From assembly GCA_016206515.1 (NCBI GenBank), contig JACQRN010000128.1, positions 1-6,216 on the forward strand: DNA of 6,216 bases, given 5' to 3'. The notes beneath the pieces were generated by a model that was not told the origin of the DNA, made no database searches, and saw only the letters and a program-made list of their open reading frames with translations. Positions 1-6,044 of the stretch are shown here, piece by piece. How positions within the stretch are numbered: position 1 is the stretch's first letter; every line of letters starts with the position of its first letter. The translations under genes were made by a program, and so were the position numbers. The DNA comes from Planctomycetota bacterium. GTDB lineage: Bacteria > Planctomycetota > SBBH01 > JACQRN01.

Positions 1-994
1 GCTCCTTGCTGCGCAGATAATGCAGGTCGAACGTCCCCTCGCCCGTGTCCGTCCAGTAGTGGCAGGTCTTCAGGAGATGATGCGCGACGAGATTCTCGAA
101 GCGCGCTGGCTTGTCCAGGACCGCCGAGTAATCCCACAGGTAGACCTTGCCATCGCGCTTCAGCGAACGCGGGATGCGCTTGTCGTACGGCTTGATCTCG
201 AAGAGGTAGTAGACCGCCTTCAGGTACGCCAGCCAGCGTTTGAGGACATCGAAGCTGATCTCCATGTCCTCTGTCATCCCCTTGAGACTGAAGATCGACC
301 CCACCCGCTCGGGAAGGAGAGACGCCAACAGTTCGACGCGTCCAAGGTCGGGAAGGCGGCTGATGTCGCGCAGGTCTTCCCGGATCACGGCCTGGCTGTG
401 GACCTGCCGCCACCTTCCGGCAAACCTCGCGTCCTGCTTCAGGAACGGCTCGGGAAAGGGGCCATACGCCATGAAATCATCCAGGTTCCGGAGGGCGCCC
501 TTCCCGGTCTGCAGGGCGCGACTGAACAGCGCCTTCTCCATGGCGTCCGGGCGCAGGACGTCCTTGGATTCCAGTTCGCGCATGCTGAACGGGTGGAGGC
601 GGAACGGGAAATAACGCCCCATCATGCTGTCGCTGCCGCGACGATAGATGTCCAAACGCGCGCTGCCCGTCACGAGAATGTCGCAGGGGTGCGGGAGCGT
701 GTCGTACAGCCCCTTGAGGTTGCGTTTCCACAACCGGTCCTTGTGGATCTCGTCCAGCACGAGGAGGGGGACGCGTCCCCCCTGCCGCGGAGGCAGGAGG
801 GCCGATGGCGTCTTGATCCACAGACGCCGGAACCCGGCGTCGTCCCAATTGAAGTAGCGCCCCTCGGAACGCCCGGCGAGCAGCATCTTGGCGAAGGTCG
901 TTTTCCCGCATTGGCGGGGCCCCGACACCATCGCGATCTTGTGGTCGCGGAAGCAGAACTCGTCGACGGCGGCCTTCAGGTGCCGGTGGCGCAT
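1..994 (-). CDS. AAA-family ATPase with DUF4143-type C-terminus (3' end outside window)
   Basis: Reading leftward from the ATG at 994-992 gives 331 uninterrupted codons before the window edge; the stop lies outside. Residues 1-130 carry an AAA_14-like P-loop domain: Walker A GPRQCGKT at 25-32, Walker B LLVLDE ending at D81-E82, the sensor-like stretch TGSARLD at 109-115, and the MGRYFPFRLHPFSMREL segment at 125-141 typical of this family. After a GPFPEPF motif at 178-184 follows a helical, winged-helix-like region and a DUF4143-like part ending in WDYSAVLDKPARFENLVAHHLL (287-308), normally followed by an EVDF-type motif that the window cuts off. Families of this architecture are common in bacteria and often associated with mobile genes; their cellular role is poorly defined. 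Sampled lines of the gene are about 58-62% GC, clearly below its neighbours, suggesting acquisition. No Shine-Dalgarno precedes the ATG; a promoter sits so close that the mRNA may be leaderless. A GTG three codons upstream is an alternative start. Family call secure, function not. Confidence 0.93.
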   Translation of the reverse strand, partial: MRHRHLKAAVDEFCFRDHKIAMVSGPRQCGKTTFAKMLLAGRSEGRYFNWDDAGFRRLWIKTPSALLPPRQGGRVPLLVLDEIHKDRLWKRNLKGLYDTLPHPCDILVTGSARLDIYRRGSDSMMGRYFPFRLHPFSMRELESKDVLRPDAMEKALFSRALQTGKGALRNLDDFMAYGPFPEPFLKQDARFAGRWRQVHSQAVIREDLRDISRLPDLGRVELLASLLPERVGSIFSLKGMTEDMEISFDVLKRWLAYLKAVYYLFEIKPYDKRIPRSLKRDGKVYLWDYSAVLDKPARFENLVAHHLLKTCHYWTDTGEGTFDLHYLRSKE

Positions 995-995
995 T

Positions 996-1077
996 CTGAC
1001 CACAGTAAGGACAAAACTGACTATGGTCAATACCGAAGCGTCTCGACCGTAGTGTGGTCAATCCGTGCTACGGTCAA
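996..1077. promoter_or_regulatory. Cluster of GGTCAA/TGACC half-sites, possible operator
   Basis: The gap between the peptidase and ATPase genes holds GGTCAA at 1025-1030, 1056-1061 and 1072-1077, plus opposed copies TGACC at 997-1001 and CGACC at 1044-1048. Two inverted pairs result: TCGACC-7 bases-GGTCAA at 1043-1061, close to a dyad operator, and CTGACC-23 bases-GGTCAA at 996-1030, which brackets the predicted promoter from -35 to beyond -10. A dimeric repressor, or the ATPase itself acting on its own promoter, could bind here. The repeated words are visible in the sequence; the regulatory role is inference. Confidence 0.4.
1002..1030 (-). promoter_or_regulatory. Likely sigma-70-type promoter of the ATPase gene
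   Basis: On the minus strand TTGACC (1030-1025, five of six with the -35 consensus) is followed by exactly 17 bases and then TACTGT (1007-1002, four of six with the -10 consensus). The start codon at 994 lies seven bases after the -10 box, so transcription would begin at or beside the ATG, giving a leaderless or nearly leaderless message. This agrees with the absence of a Shine-Dalgarno sequence. It is the best promoter-like match I see in the window, in its most AT-rich intergenic stretch. It is inferred from sequence alone. Confidence 0.5.
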
Positions 1078-1119
1078 ACCCGTCGGCGTCCGTTCGTCTT
1101 ATGGATCCTCCTCGCGCGC

Positions 1120-2496
1120 TCACCACGGCCATTCCCCCTGTGCGCGTAGAGCCGCCTCATGCCCCCCCGCCGCGAAGAGCGCCTTGACCTTCTCGGGCGG
1201 GAAGCGGACGCCGACGCGCGGACGGGTCGCGAACCAGCCGAGGACCGATGCGGCGAAGGCGGCGGCGTTGCGCAGCGCGCGCGGGCGCGCCTGGTCGAGC
1301 GTGTCGGCGCGGGTGTGCGTGTAGCCGCGGCCGAGGCGCAGGTCCGAGGTGTGGTTCTCGATGCATAGGGTCGGGACCCCGCGCAGGGAGAACGGGAGGT
1401 GGTCCGAGGCGCAGGTGATCCGGTCGGAGGTATCGACGTCGCCGGTCGCCGCGACGAGCGGCGCGAGCGATTCGAGAAGCTCCGGGTGCCCCTGCGCGAC
1501 GAGCGCCGGCGCCCCCTCCCCGACCGGGACGTCGAGGTTCAGGACCACCGCGATCCGGTCCAGATCCGCCTCGTGCGCCTCGGCGTAGGCGCGCGACCCG
1601 AGGAGCCCCAGCTCCTCGCAGTCCCAGGCGACGAACCGGACTTCGTGGGTAAGCCCCAGTCCCGATGCAGCCAGCCACCGCGCCAGGGTGACGACGCAGG
1701 CGATCCCCGTCCCATTGTCGACCGCCGCCTCCGCCAGGTCGTGCCCGTCGAGATGCCCGCCGACAAGGATCAGGGGGACGTTTTTTCCTGAAGGACCGAA
1801 CGACCCATGGACGATCTCGCCGGTCTGGGGCGGGTTGCCGCACCGCATCGTCATCGTCAGGGGGTGGGAAAGCCCCCCCGCACGCCGGATCCGGCCTCCG
1901 CGTTCGAAGGTGATCGCGACCGCGGGGATCGCCCCGACCGCCCCGCCGCGCTTCCAGCCGACGGAGCCGGTCTCCTCCAGGTCGCCCGGCAGGTGCCTCT
2001 CGTAGACGAACCCGGCCGCCCCGAGCGCGACCGCGCGGCAGTACTTCTCGTTGCGATGCAGGTCGCGCCCCTTCCGGTTCGGCTCGCTCGTGACCCAGCA
2101 CCACTTCCCGCGCAGGTCCTTCCCCGCCGCGGCGAACACCTCCTCGGTCCCGTTCCCGAGGAACCGCACCGGCGCCTCCAGGGCCTCGCAGGGAGGGGTC
2201 CCGGGGAGTCCGATCACATGCTCATCCTGGAGGTGCCCGTCCTCGCGCCGCCACCGGATCGCCGCCGGCCCCCGCGTCCAGCCGATGTAGGGGAAGCGGA
2301 AGCCGCCGATGTCGCGCAACCCAGCCTCGCGGAGGCTCTCCGTGACGTACTCCCGCGCCCCCGAGAGCCCGTCGGACCCCGCGAACCGCCCGTCGGGGAA
2401 CGACGCCAACTTCACGAGAACCGGCCACGGGTCGCACGCCCCCCAGAAGGGGCCGCCAGCGGAGGCGAGCAGGGACCCCGCGGGGGCGGACGGCAC
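1120..2496 (-). CDS. M28-family zinc aminopeptidase with PA domain
   Basis: 458 residues from a GTG start. The C-terminal half is an M28 peptidase domain with the full di-zinc set in order: H248 in GGHLDG with D250, bridging D260 in AVDNGTG, the E294-E295 pair in WDCEELGLLGSRAY (general base plus ligand), D322 in LNLDVP, and H394 in YTHTRADT. The SDHLPF motif (364-369), also characteristic, is present. Residues about 100-205 look like the protease-associated (PA) insert that M28 enzymes of the carboxypeptidase Q and bacterial aminopeptidase type carry. It should remove N-terminal residues from peptides or dipeptides; the substrate is unknown. The GTG is the first possible start after an in-frame TGA, 10 bases beyond the PDZ gene, and has no clear Shine-Dalgarno, suggesting translational coupling. 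Family-like sequence begins only near residue 27 (LVKLASFPDGR), where a second GTG could be the true start. No convincing signal peptide is visible with either start, although relatives are often exported. Confidence 0.93.
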   Translation of the reverse strand: MPSAPAGSLLASAGGPFWGACDPWPVLVKLASFPDGRFAGSDGLSGAREYVTESLREAGLRDIGGFRFPYIGWTRGPAAIRWRREDGHLQDEHVIGLPGTPPCEALEAPVRFLGNGTEEVFAAAGKDLRGKWCWVTSEPNRKGRDLHRNEKYCRAVALGAAGFVYERHLPGDLEETGSVGWKRGGAVGAIPAVAITFERGGRIRRAGGLSHPLTMTMRCGNPPQTGEIVHGSFGPSGKNVPLILVGGHLDGHDLAEAAVDNGTGIACVVTLARWLAASGLGLTHEVRFVAWDCEELGLLGSRAYAEAHEADLDRIAVVLNLDVPVGEGAPALVAQGHPELLESLAPLVAATGDVDTSDRITCASDHLPFSLRGVPTLCIENHTSDLRLGRGYTHTRADTLDQARPRALRNAAAFAASVLGWFATRPRVGVRFPPEKVKALFAAGGHEAALRAQGEWPW

Positions 2497-2506
2497 AGGG
2501 GGGATT

Positions 2507-3163
2507 CTATCTCGTCCCGAGCCGGACGGTCAGGACCGCCTCGACCTCACCCCGGCGGAACCGGACCTCGACCGGATCCCCCGGCTGGTGGGAACGGACG
2601 ACCTCCTGGATGTCCGCGACCGATCTGATCGGACGCCCGTCCATCGAGAAGATCCGGTCCCCCGAGCGCATCCCTGCCACGTACGCTGGACACCCCTCCA
2701 TCGTCTCCACGGCGATCCCGCCGCCACCCCCCTCGTCCAACGAGCTGACGCCCAGGTACGCCAGCCCCGTCGGCTGCCGCGGGAAAGGGGACGGCGAGGG
2801 GACCGGGGGGGCGGCGTTCAGGCGGGCTTCCAGGTCCGCGACCCGGGCCCGCAGGGACCGCTCGGACGCCTCCAGTCCGGCGGAGCGTGCCTCCAGATCC
2901 CGCTTCGCGTCCCGGAGGGAGGCAACCTCCGCCTGCAACGCCTCGATCTCGAGCCGCGCCGCGTCGAGGGCGCGACGATCCGACGGGGACGCCGTGCTGC
3001 CGGGAGGCGTTCCTCGCGATCCGGCAGGGAGAACCTCCACGGAGGGCCCGGGGAGCGGCTCCACCGAGGGTCCCTGGCCGGACCCCGCCAGGGCGACGAG
3101 GATGCCGACGACCCCGCACAGGACCAGTCCACCCACGACGCCATAGAAGACGCGCTCGTTCAT
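2507..3163 (-). CDS. Membrane-anchored coiled-coil PDZ-domain protein
   Basis: 218 residues from an ATG. Residues about 6-27 form one hydrophobic span (N-terminal anchor or uncleaved signal). A Pro/Gly/Ser-rich linker follows at 29-60, then a charged heptad-type coiled coil at about 62-116, a second Pro-rich linker at 117-132, and a PDZ domain at 133-216. PDZ landmarks are the carboxylate-binding loop LAYLGV (134-139), AYVAGMRSGDRIFSMDGRPI (160-179) and the closing strands VEVRFRRGEVEAVLTVRL. This is the PDZ type found in HtrA/DegP, RseP and C-terminal processing proteases, but no protease domain is attached. The expected topology is cytosolic N-terminus with coil and PDZ outside the inner membrane, where it could dock C-terminal tails of substrates or partners. 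It lies 55 bp after the prenyltransferase and 10 bp before the peptidase. Whether it works with that peptidase is unknown. Domain content is clear, role is not. Confidence 0.9.
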   Translation of the reverse strand: MNERVFYGVVGGLVLCGVVGILVALAGSGQGPSVEPLPGPSVEVLPAGSRGTPPGSTASPSDRRALDAARLEIEALQAEVASLRDAKRDLEARSAGLEASERSLRARVADLEARLNAAPPVPSPSPFPRQPTGLAYLGVSSLDEGGGGGIAVETMEGCPAYVAGMRSGDRIFSMDGRPIRSVADIQEVVRSHQPGDPVEVRFRRGEVEAVLTVRLGTR

Positions 3164-3186
3164 CGCCTAGAGTCTATAACGCGGCG

Positions 3187-3210
3187 TACGGATGCACCGT
3201 TCCGTATTTT
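3187..3210. other. Short intergenic hairpin with T-run
   Basis: TACGGA (3187-3192) and TCCGTA (3201-3206) form a perfect six-base inverted repeat around an eight-base loop, followed on the plus strand by four Ts. It lies in the 55-bp gap between the prenyltransferase stop and the PDZ start. The T-run is on the wrong side for terminating the leftward transcript, so it is either a weak mRNA hairpin in the leftward message or a weak terminator of antisense transcription. Chance occurrence is possible. Confidence 0.25.
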
Positions 3211-3218
3211 CCCTCCCT

Positions 3219-4058
3219 TCAAAACGCCATATCGATCAGCCACGTCGACATCAGGACCGCGCTCAACAACCCGTTCGCCGTGAAGAAGGCGGCGTTCACG
3301 CGCGACAGGTCCGAGGCGCGGACCCACCGGTGCTGGAAGACGAGGAGCGCCGCGGCGGCGGCCGTCCCGCACGCCGCGAGCGCCCCGAGCCCCGCAGCCG
3401 CCCAGGCGGCGGCGAACAGGAGCGCGCACACGACGTGGACGGCGCAGGAGGCGCGCAGGGCCGTGGGGATCCCGAATCGCGCCGGGATCGAGTGCAAACC
3501 CTCGCGCCGGTCGAACCGGACATCCTGGCAGGCGTACAGGATGTCGAACCCGGCGACCCAGAACAGCACCCCCGCCGACAGGAGGCCCCAGACCGGGTCC
3601 CACCCCGGCCGCAGGGCGATCCAACCCCCCGCCGGCGCGATCGCCAGGGCGAAACCCAGGGCGAAATGGCACCCCCATGTGAACCGCTTCGTGATCGAGT
3701 ACCCGAGGAGGACCGCCAGGGTCGGGACGCACAGGGCGCGCGTCCAGGAGTTCAGGCTCCACGATGCGAAGAGGAACACACCCGCCCCCCCGATCAGGAG
3801 AATCGCGACCGCACCGGGCGAAACCTCCCCTCGCGACAGGGGCCAGGCGCGCGTGCGGGGGTTGACGCGGTCGAAGCGCAGATCCGCCAGCCGGTTGAAC
3901 GCCATCGCCGCGGTGCGCGCCCCGAGGGCCGCCGCGACGATCCAGGCGAGATCGCGCCCGGCCGGGATGCCGTGGACCGCAAGGCACGCAGCGAGGATCG
4001 CGAACGGCAAGGCAAACGCCGTATGGGAGAACTTGATCGTATTGAGAAGACGCTTCAT
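3219..4058 (-). CDS. UbiA-like polyprenyltransferase (MqnP/4-hydroxybenzoate prenyltransferase type)
   Basis: 279 residues from the ATG at 4058, chosen because AGGG lies seven bases upstream and the product then begins MKRLLNTIKFSHTAFALPFA, the usual family N-terminus; a longer reading from 4139 would add 27 unlike residues from inside a repeat. Eight to nine hydrophobic segments span most of the protein. Both Asp-rich prenyl-diphosphate sites are present: N55-R-x-x-D59-x-x-x-D63 followed by NPRT, and D172-x-x-Y-x-x-Q-D179-x-x-x-D183 followed by EGLHSIPARFG. The NR form of motif one and the GLHS tail match the UbiA-like group that includes MqnP of the futalosine menaquinone pathway, rather than classical UbiA (NDxxD). 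It should attach a polyprenyl chain to an aromatic quinone precursor at the inner membrane. Trp72 stands where relatives usually have Arg in the RTxxR stretch. No other quinone gene is in the window, so the ring substrate (naphthoate or 4-hydroxybenzoate) is inferred. Confidence 0.92.
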   Translation of the reverse strand: MKRLLNTIKFSHTAFALPFAILAACLAVHGIPAGRDLAWIVAAALGARTAAMAFNRLADLRFDRVNPRTRAWPLSRGEVSPGAVAILLIGGAGVFLFASWSLNSWTRALCVPTLAVLLGYSITKRFTWGCHFALGFALAIAPAGGWIALRPGWDPVWGLLSAGVLFWVAGFDILYACQDVRFDRREGLHSIPARFGIPTALRASCAVHVVCALLFAAAWAAAGLGALAACGTAAAAALLVFQHRWVRASDLSRVNAAFFTANGLLSAVLMSTWLIDMAF

Positions 4059-4068
4059 GCCCGCACCC

Positions 4069-4189
4069 TGTCGTCCCGAGGAGCCTTCGAGCAGAGTGCT
4101 GGCGACGAGGGACCTCTGTTCACCGATCGAGCGGCACACATAGGTCCCTCGGGCCGCGCCCCCATCTCAATCGGCCCTCGGGACGACAC
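4069..4189 (+). repeat. Dispersed inverted-repeat element, copy 1 (nested hairpins)
   Basis: The ends are a perfect 13-base inverted repeat, TGTCGTCCCGAGG (4069-4081) against its complement at 4176-4188. Inside lies a perfect 10-base inverted repeat, CGAGGGACCT (4106-4115) and AGGTCCCTCG (4142-4151), flanked by two smaller ones, AGCA/TGCT (4090-4100) and GGCCG/CGGCC (4152-4176). A single strand could therefore fold as a closing stem with three branches, like a cloverleaf. It fills nearly all of the 152-bp gap between the AsmA-like stop and the prenyltransferase start. A second copy is at 6077-6216 in the same orientation: the last 33 bases (4157-4189 against 6184-6216) agree at 24 positions, and 4106-4125 against 6121-6140 agree at 15 of 20. 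No coding potential is recognised, so it looks like a non-autonomous repeat of the MITE or REPIN kind. Confidence 0.7.
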
Positions 4190-4210
4190 CCCCACGCGGC
4201 AAGACTCAAC

Positions 4211-5332
4211 TCACCGAAACAGCCGGTTCAATTTGTCCCGCGCCTCTTCCTCGATCCGATCGCGCGCCTCGTCGCCGCGCTCCTCGATCGCACGGCGCGC
4301 CTGCTCCTCGGCCGTGTTGCGCAGGATCCTCTCCACAAGCCGGTCGATGCCGGGATCGACCCCCTCGAGGGTCCCCTCGACGACGTGCGGCTCCTCGCCG
4401 ATGTAGGTGAGCCAGAACTCGCGCAGGTCCGGCTCCGAGAACGAGTCCGCCGTGATCTCGTACCGGAGGCGCCCCTCGGGGGCATCCCCCGTCGGGCGCG
4501 TGACGCTCCCGCGCACGGTCATCCCGTACGACTTCGCGCGGAACACGAACACGTTCTCGATCCTCTCGCGGCCGACCGTGAAGTCCGCGCGCGCACCGAG
4601 GGGGAGTTGCATCTCGCGGATCATGGCCAGGATCCTGTCGGTCTTCTCCTCCCCCCATGTCTTGCGGCACCCCTCGGCGACCTGCGTGAGCCGTTCGAGG
4701 TTCTCGCCGTAGAACGGGTGCGCGGTCAGGTTCAACGGGTCGATCTCGGCCCACCCCTTCCCCGTCAGGGACGCCAGGAGCGCCTCGGGGTCGTCGGAGG
4801 CGTTCCCCTGGTAATCGAGATGGGCCGACACCTTCGCGTCCGCCGCGCACGACTTGAGCGTCGGGAACGGGAGGATCCCCTCCAGGTAGACCAGCAGGTT
4901 CTGCTCGACGCCGACCTTGTCGCACGTCAGCAACCCCGTGAAGGGGCGATTCCCCGCGAGATCCACCCGCATCGTCCCGGCGATCGAGCCGCCGTTGAGG
5001 TCGTCCGCGCGGTAGTCGAACACCGGCGCGCCGCGCACGAGCGCCCCGAGCGGGAGCGTCCCGGAGAGCGCCCCGACGGAGATCGGCGGGTAGGCGTCCC
5101 CCCCAAAGCGCAGCGCGACGTCCTTCATCTCAACGCCGGTCCGCAACCCGACCTTCAGGTCGAACTCCCCGATCTCGGTCTGCCCCCCCGTTGCCTGGGA
5201 GAGGACGGTCACGAGCTGCTTGCGAACCCACTCCTTCGGAAACCAGAGCGGCAACGTCAGCACCGCGAGGACGGGGAGCGAGATCAGGACCAGGAGACCG
5301 ACGCCGATCCTCCTCTTTTTCGTCCATGCCAT
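4211..5332 (-). CDS. AsmA-like inner-membrane-anchored protein
   Basis: 373 residues from the ATG at 5332, preferred over an upstream GTG at 5395 because the product then starts MAWTKKRRIGVG, positive charges leading straight into a hydrophobic span at about 9-30. The rest is predicted outside the inner membrane. After the anchor, FPKEWVRKQLVTVLSQATGGQTEIGEF (31-57) and the VEMKDVALRF segment (67-76) resemble the start of AsmA/TamB-type proteins, and DPEALLASLTGKGWAEIDPLNLTAHPF (181-207) resembles the AsmA-like C-terminal region. Residues about 330-373 form a strongly charged helix. AsmA-like proteins are thought to form lipid-carrying beta-groove structures between the two membranes; at this size it is a small member. 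The family is divergent, and GspN of type II secretion, which has a similar anchor and groove fold, is an alternative worth testing given the pseudopilin-like gene next door. No Shine-Dalgarno is seen before the ATG. Confidence 0.78.
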   Translation of the reverse strand: MAWTKKRRIGVGLLVLISLPVLAVLTLPLWFPKEWVRKQLVTVLSQATGGQTEIGEFDLKVGLRTGVEMKDVALRFGGDAYPPISVGALSGTLPLGALVRGAPVFDYRADDLNGGSIAGTMRVDLAGNRPFTGLLTCDKVGVEQNLLVYLEGILPFPTLKSCAADAKVSAHLDYQGNASDDPEALLASLTGKGWAEIDPLNLTAHPFYGENLERLTQVAEGCRKTWGEEKTDRILAMIREMQLPLGARADFTVGRERIENVFVFRAKSYGMTVRGSVTRPTGDAPEGRLRYEITADSFSEPDLREFWLTYIGEEPHVVEGTLEGVDPGIDRLVERILRNTAEEQARRAIEERGDEARDRIEEEARDKLNRLFR

Positions 5333-5423
5333 CGGGGGGATGGTAGCGGAGCGGCGGACGTGCGAGAAGCGGGAGGACCGCCACGGCCGGCACACCCGAT
5401 CCCCGTGGGATAAACTCCCCCAT
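5333..5423. promoter_or_regulatory. Divergent intergenic region; presumed promoters for both flanking genes
   Basis: This 91-bp GC-rich gap separates the leftward AsmA-like gene from the rightward zinc-finger gene and must hold the start signals of the latter. Only weak matches are visible: TAAACT at 5411-5416 as a rightward -10-like box eight bases before the ATG, and TACCAT on the minus strand (5346-5341) as a leftward -10-like box, neither with a good -35. Neither start has a Shine-Dalgarno; the nearest purine run, GGGA at 5407-5410, is 13 bases from the ATG. The role follows from gene orientation rather than from clear motifs. Confidence 0.35.
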
Positions 5424-6044
5424 ATGGACTGCGACGACTTCCGCGGGAGCCTCTACGGCCTCCTCCACGACACGCTCGCGGAGGCGGACAAGACGGGAGC
5501 GCGGACGCACGTCGAGGCGTGCGCCGAGTGCGCCGAGTCGCTGCGGCGGGCGCGGGCGCAGGTGGGGATCCTGCAGGTGGTACGGGAGATCGACCCGCCC
5601 GGGCGGTCGCGGTGGCTCGGAGGGTTCCGCGAGTCGCATCACTGGTACCGGGTCACGACTGCCGCCCTCGGGACGATGATCCTGCTGCTGGCCGGGTCGT
5701 TCCTGATCCTGTCGTACCGGGGAACCTCCCGGACGATCGAGGAGCGGTTCCTGCGCCGGCTCGACCAGGGGATCCAGCTCTACCGGATCCGGCACGGGGA
5801 GTACCCCGCCTCGGAGACGCGCCTCCTGAATGCCCTGCGCTCCGACGACGGGATCTGGCGGCACCTCGATATCGACGACCACGCCCCGCCGCGGATCGGC
5901 CGCGACGGCCGCCTCCTCGACCGCTGGGGCCGTCCGATCCGGTACACCGTCCCGGGACGGATCCACCCCCTGTTCTTCGACCTCGTCTCCTCGGGCAGCA
6001 ACGGCATCGACGAAGCGGGGGGAGGGGATGATGTGACAAATTGA
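5424..6044 (+). CDS. Zinc-finger (anti-sigma-like) membrane protein with GspG-like pseudopilin domain
   Basis: 206 residues from the ATG at 5424, which yields the MDCDDF start usual for zf-HC2 proteins. Residues 1-45 hold the zinc-binding anti-sigma pattern: C3, then H29-x3-C33-x2-C36. A hydrophobic span at about 77-97 separates this cytosolic end from an exported C-terminus. Residues 104-206 resemble the globular domain of major pseudopilins: a helix ending LYRIRHGEYPASETRLLNAL (119-138; compare LYxLDxGxYPT in GspG), LLDRWGRPIRY (164-174; compare DPWGxPYxY), and FDLVSSGSNGIDEAGGGDD (185-203), matching the Ca-binding YSxGxDGxxGGxxxD loop. The prepilin leader and GFTLIE cleavage motif are absent, so it is not an ordinary pseudopilin. 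zf-HC2 proteins usually restrain ECF sigma factors; no sigma factor gene is in view. The two halves are recognised by pattern only. Its function could be envelope sensing, with the pseudopilin-like part as an extracytoplasmic domain. Confidence 0.85.
   Translation: MDCDDFRGSLYGLLHDTLAEADKTGARTHVEACAECAESLRRARAQVGILQVVREIDPPGRSRWLGGFRESHHWYRVTTAALGTMILLLAGSFLILSYRGTSRTIEERFLRRLDQGIQLYRIRHGEYPASETRLLNALRSDDGIWRHLDIDDHAPPRIGRDGRLLDRWGRPIRYTVPGRIHPLFFDLVSSGSNGIDEAGGGDDVTN

Noticed and set aside
20..1324. 434-codon open frame on the plus strand
   Set aside because: It is antisense to the ATPase and crosses into the peptidase gene; its product is Arg/Pro-rich with no recognisable domain, whereas the opposite strand shows Walker motifs and conserved residues.
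1807..2628. 273-codon plus-strand frame
   Set aside because: It lies antisense to the M28 and PDZ genes, has the Arg/Pro/Gly composition of a high-GC shadow frame and no domain.
4059..4139. N-terminal extension of the prenyltransferase from 4139
   Set aside because: The 27 extra residues are encoded by the inverted-repeat element, do not resemble the family, and the inner ATG has a Shine-Dalgarno-like AGGG at good spacing.
2887..4406. Two long plus-strand frames over the prenyltransferase
   Set aside because: Both are low-complexity shadows that run across several genes and the repeat; the minus strand has a membrane enzyme with both catalytic motifs.
4385..5413. 342-codon plus-strand frame over the AsmA-like gene
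   Set aside because: Its sequence is almost all charged and Arg-rich without hydrophobic pattern; the minus-strand frame has an anchor and a family-like pattern.
5130..5966. 278-codon minus-strand frame across the divergent gap
   Set aside because: It overlaps both the zinc-finger gene and the AsmA-like start; Pro/Arg-rich, no domain.
4211..6044. A type II secretion operon
   Set aside because: A GspG-like domain and a possible GspN-like protein sit side by side, but they are divergent, the GspG-like protein lacks the prepilin leader, and no GspD, E, F or O gene is present.
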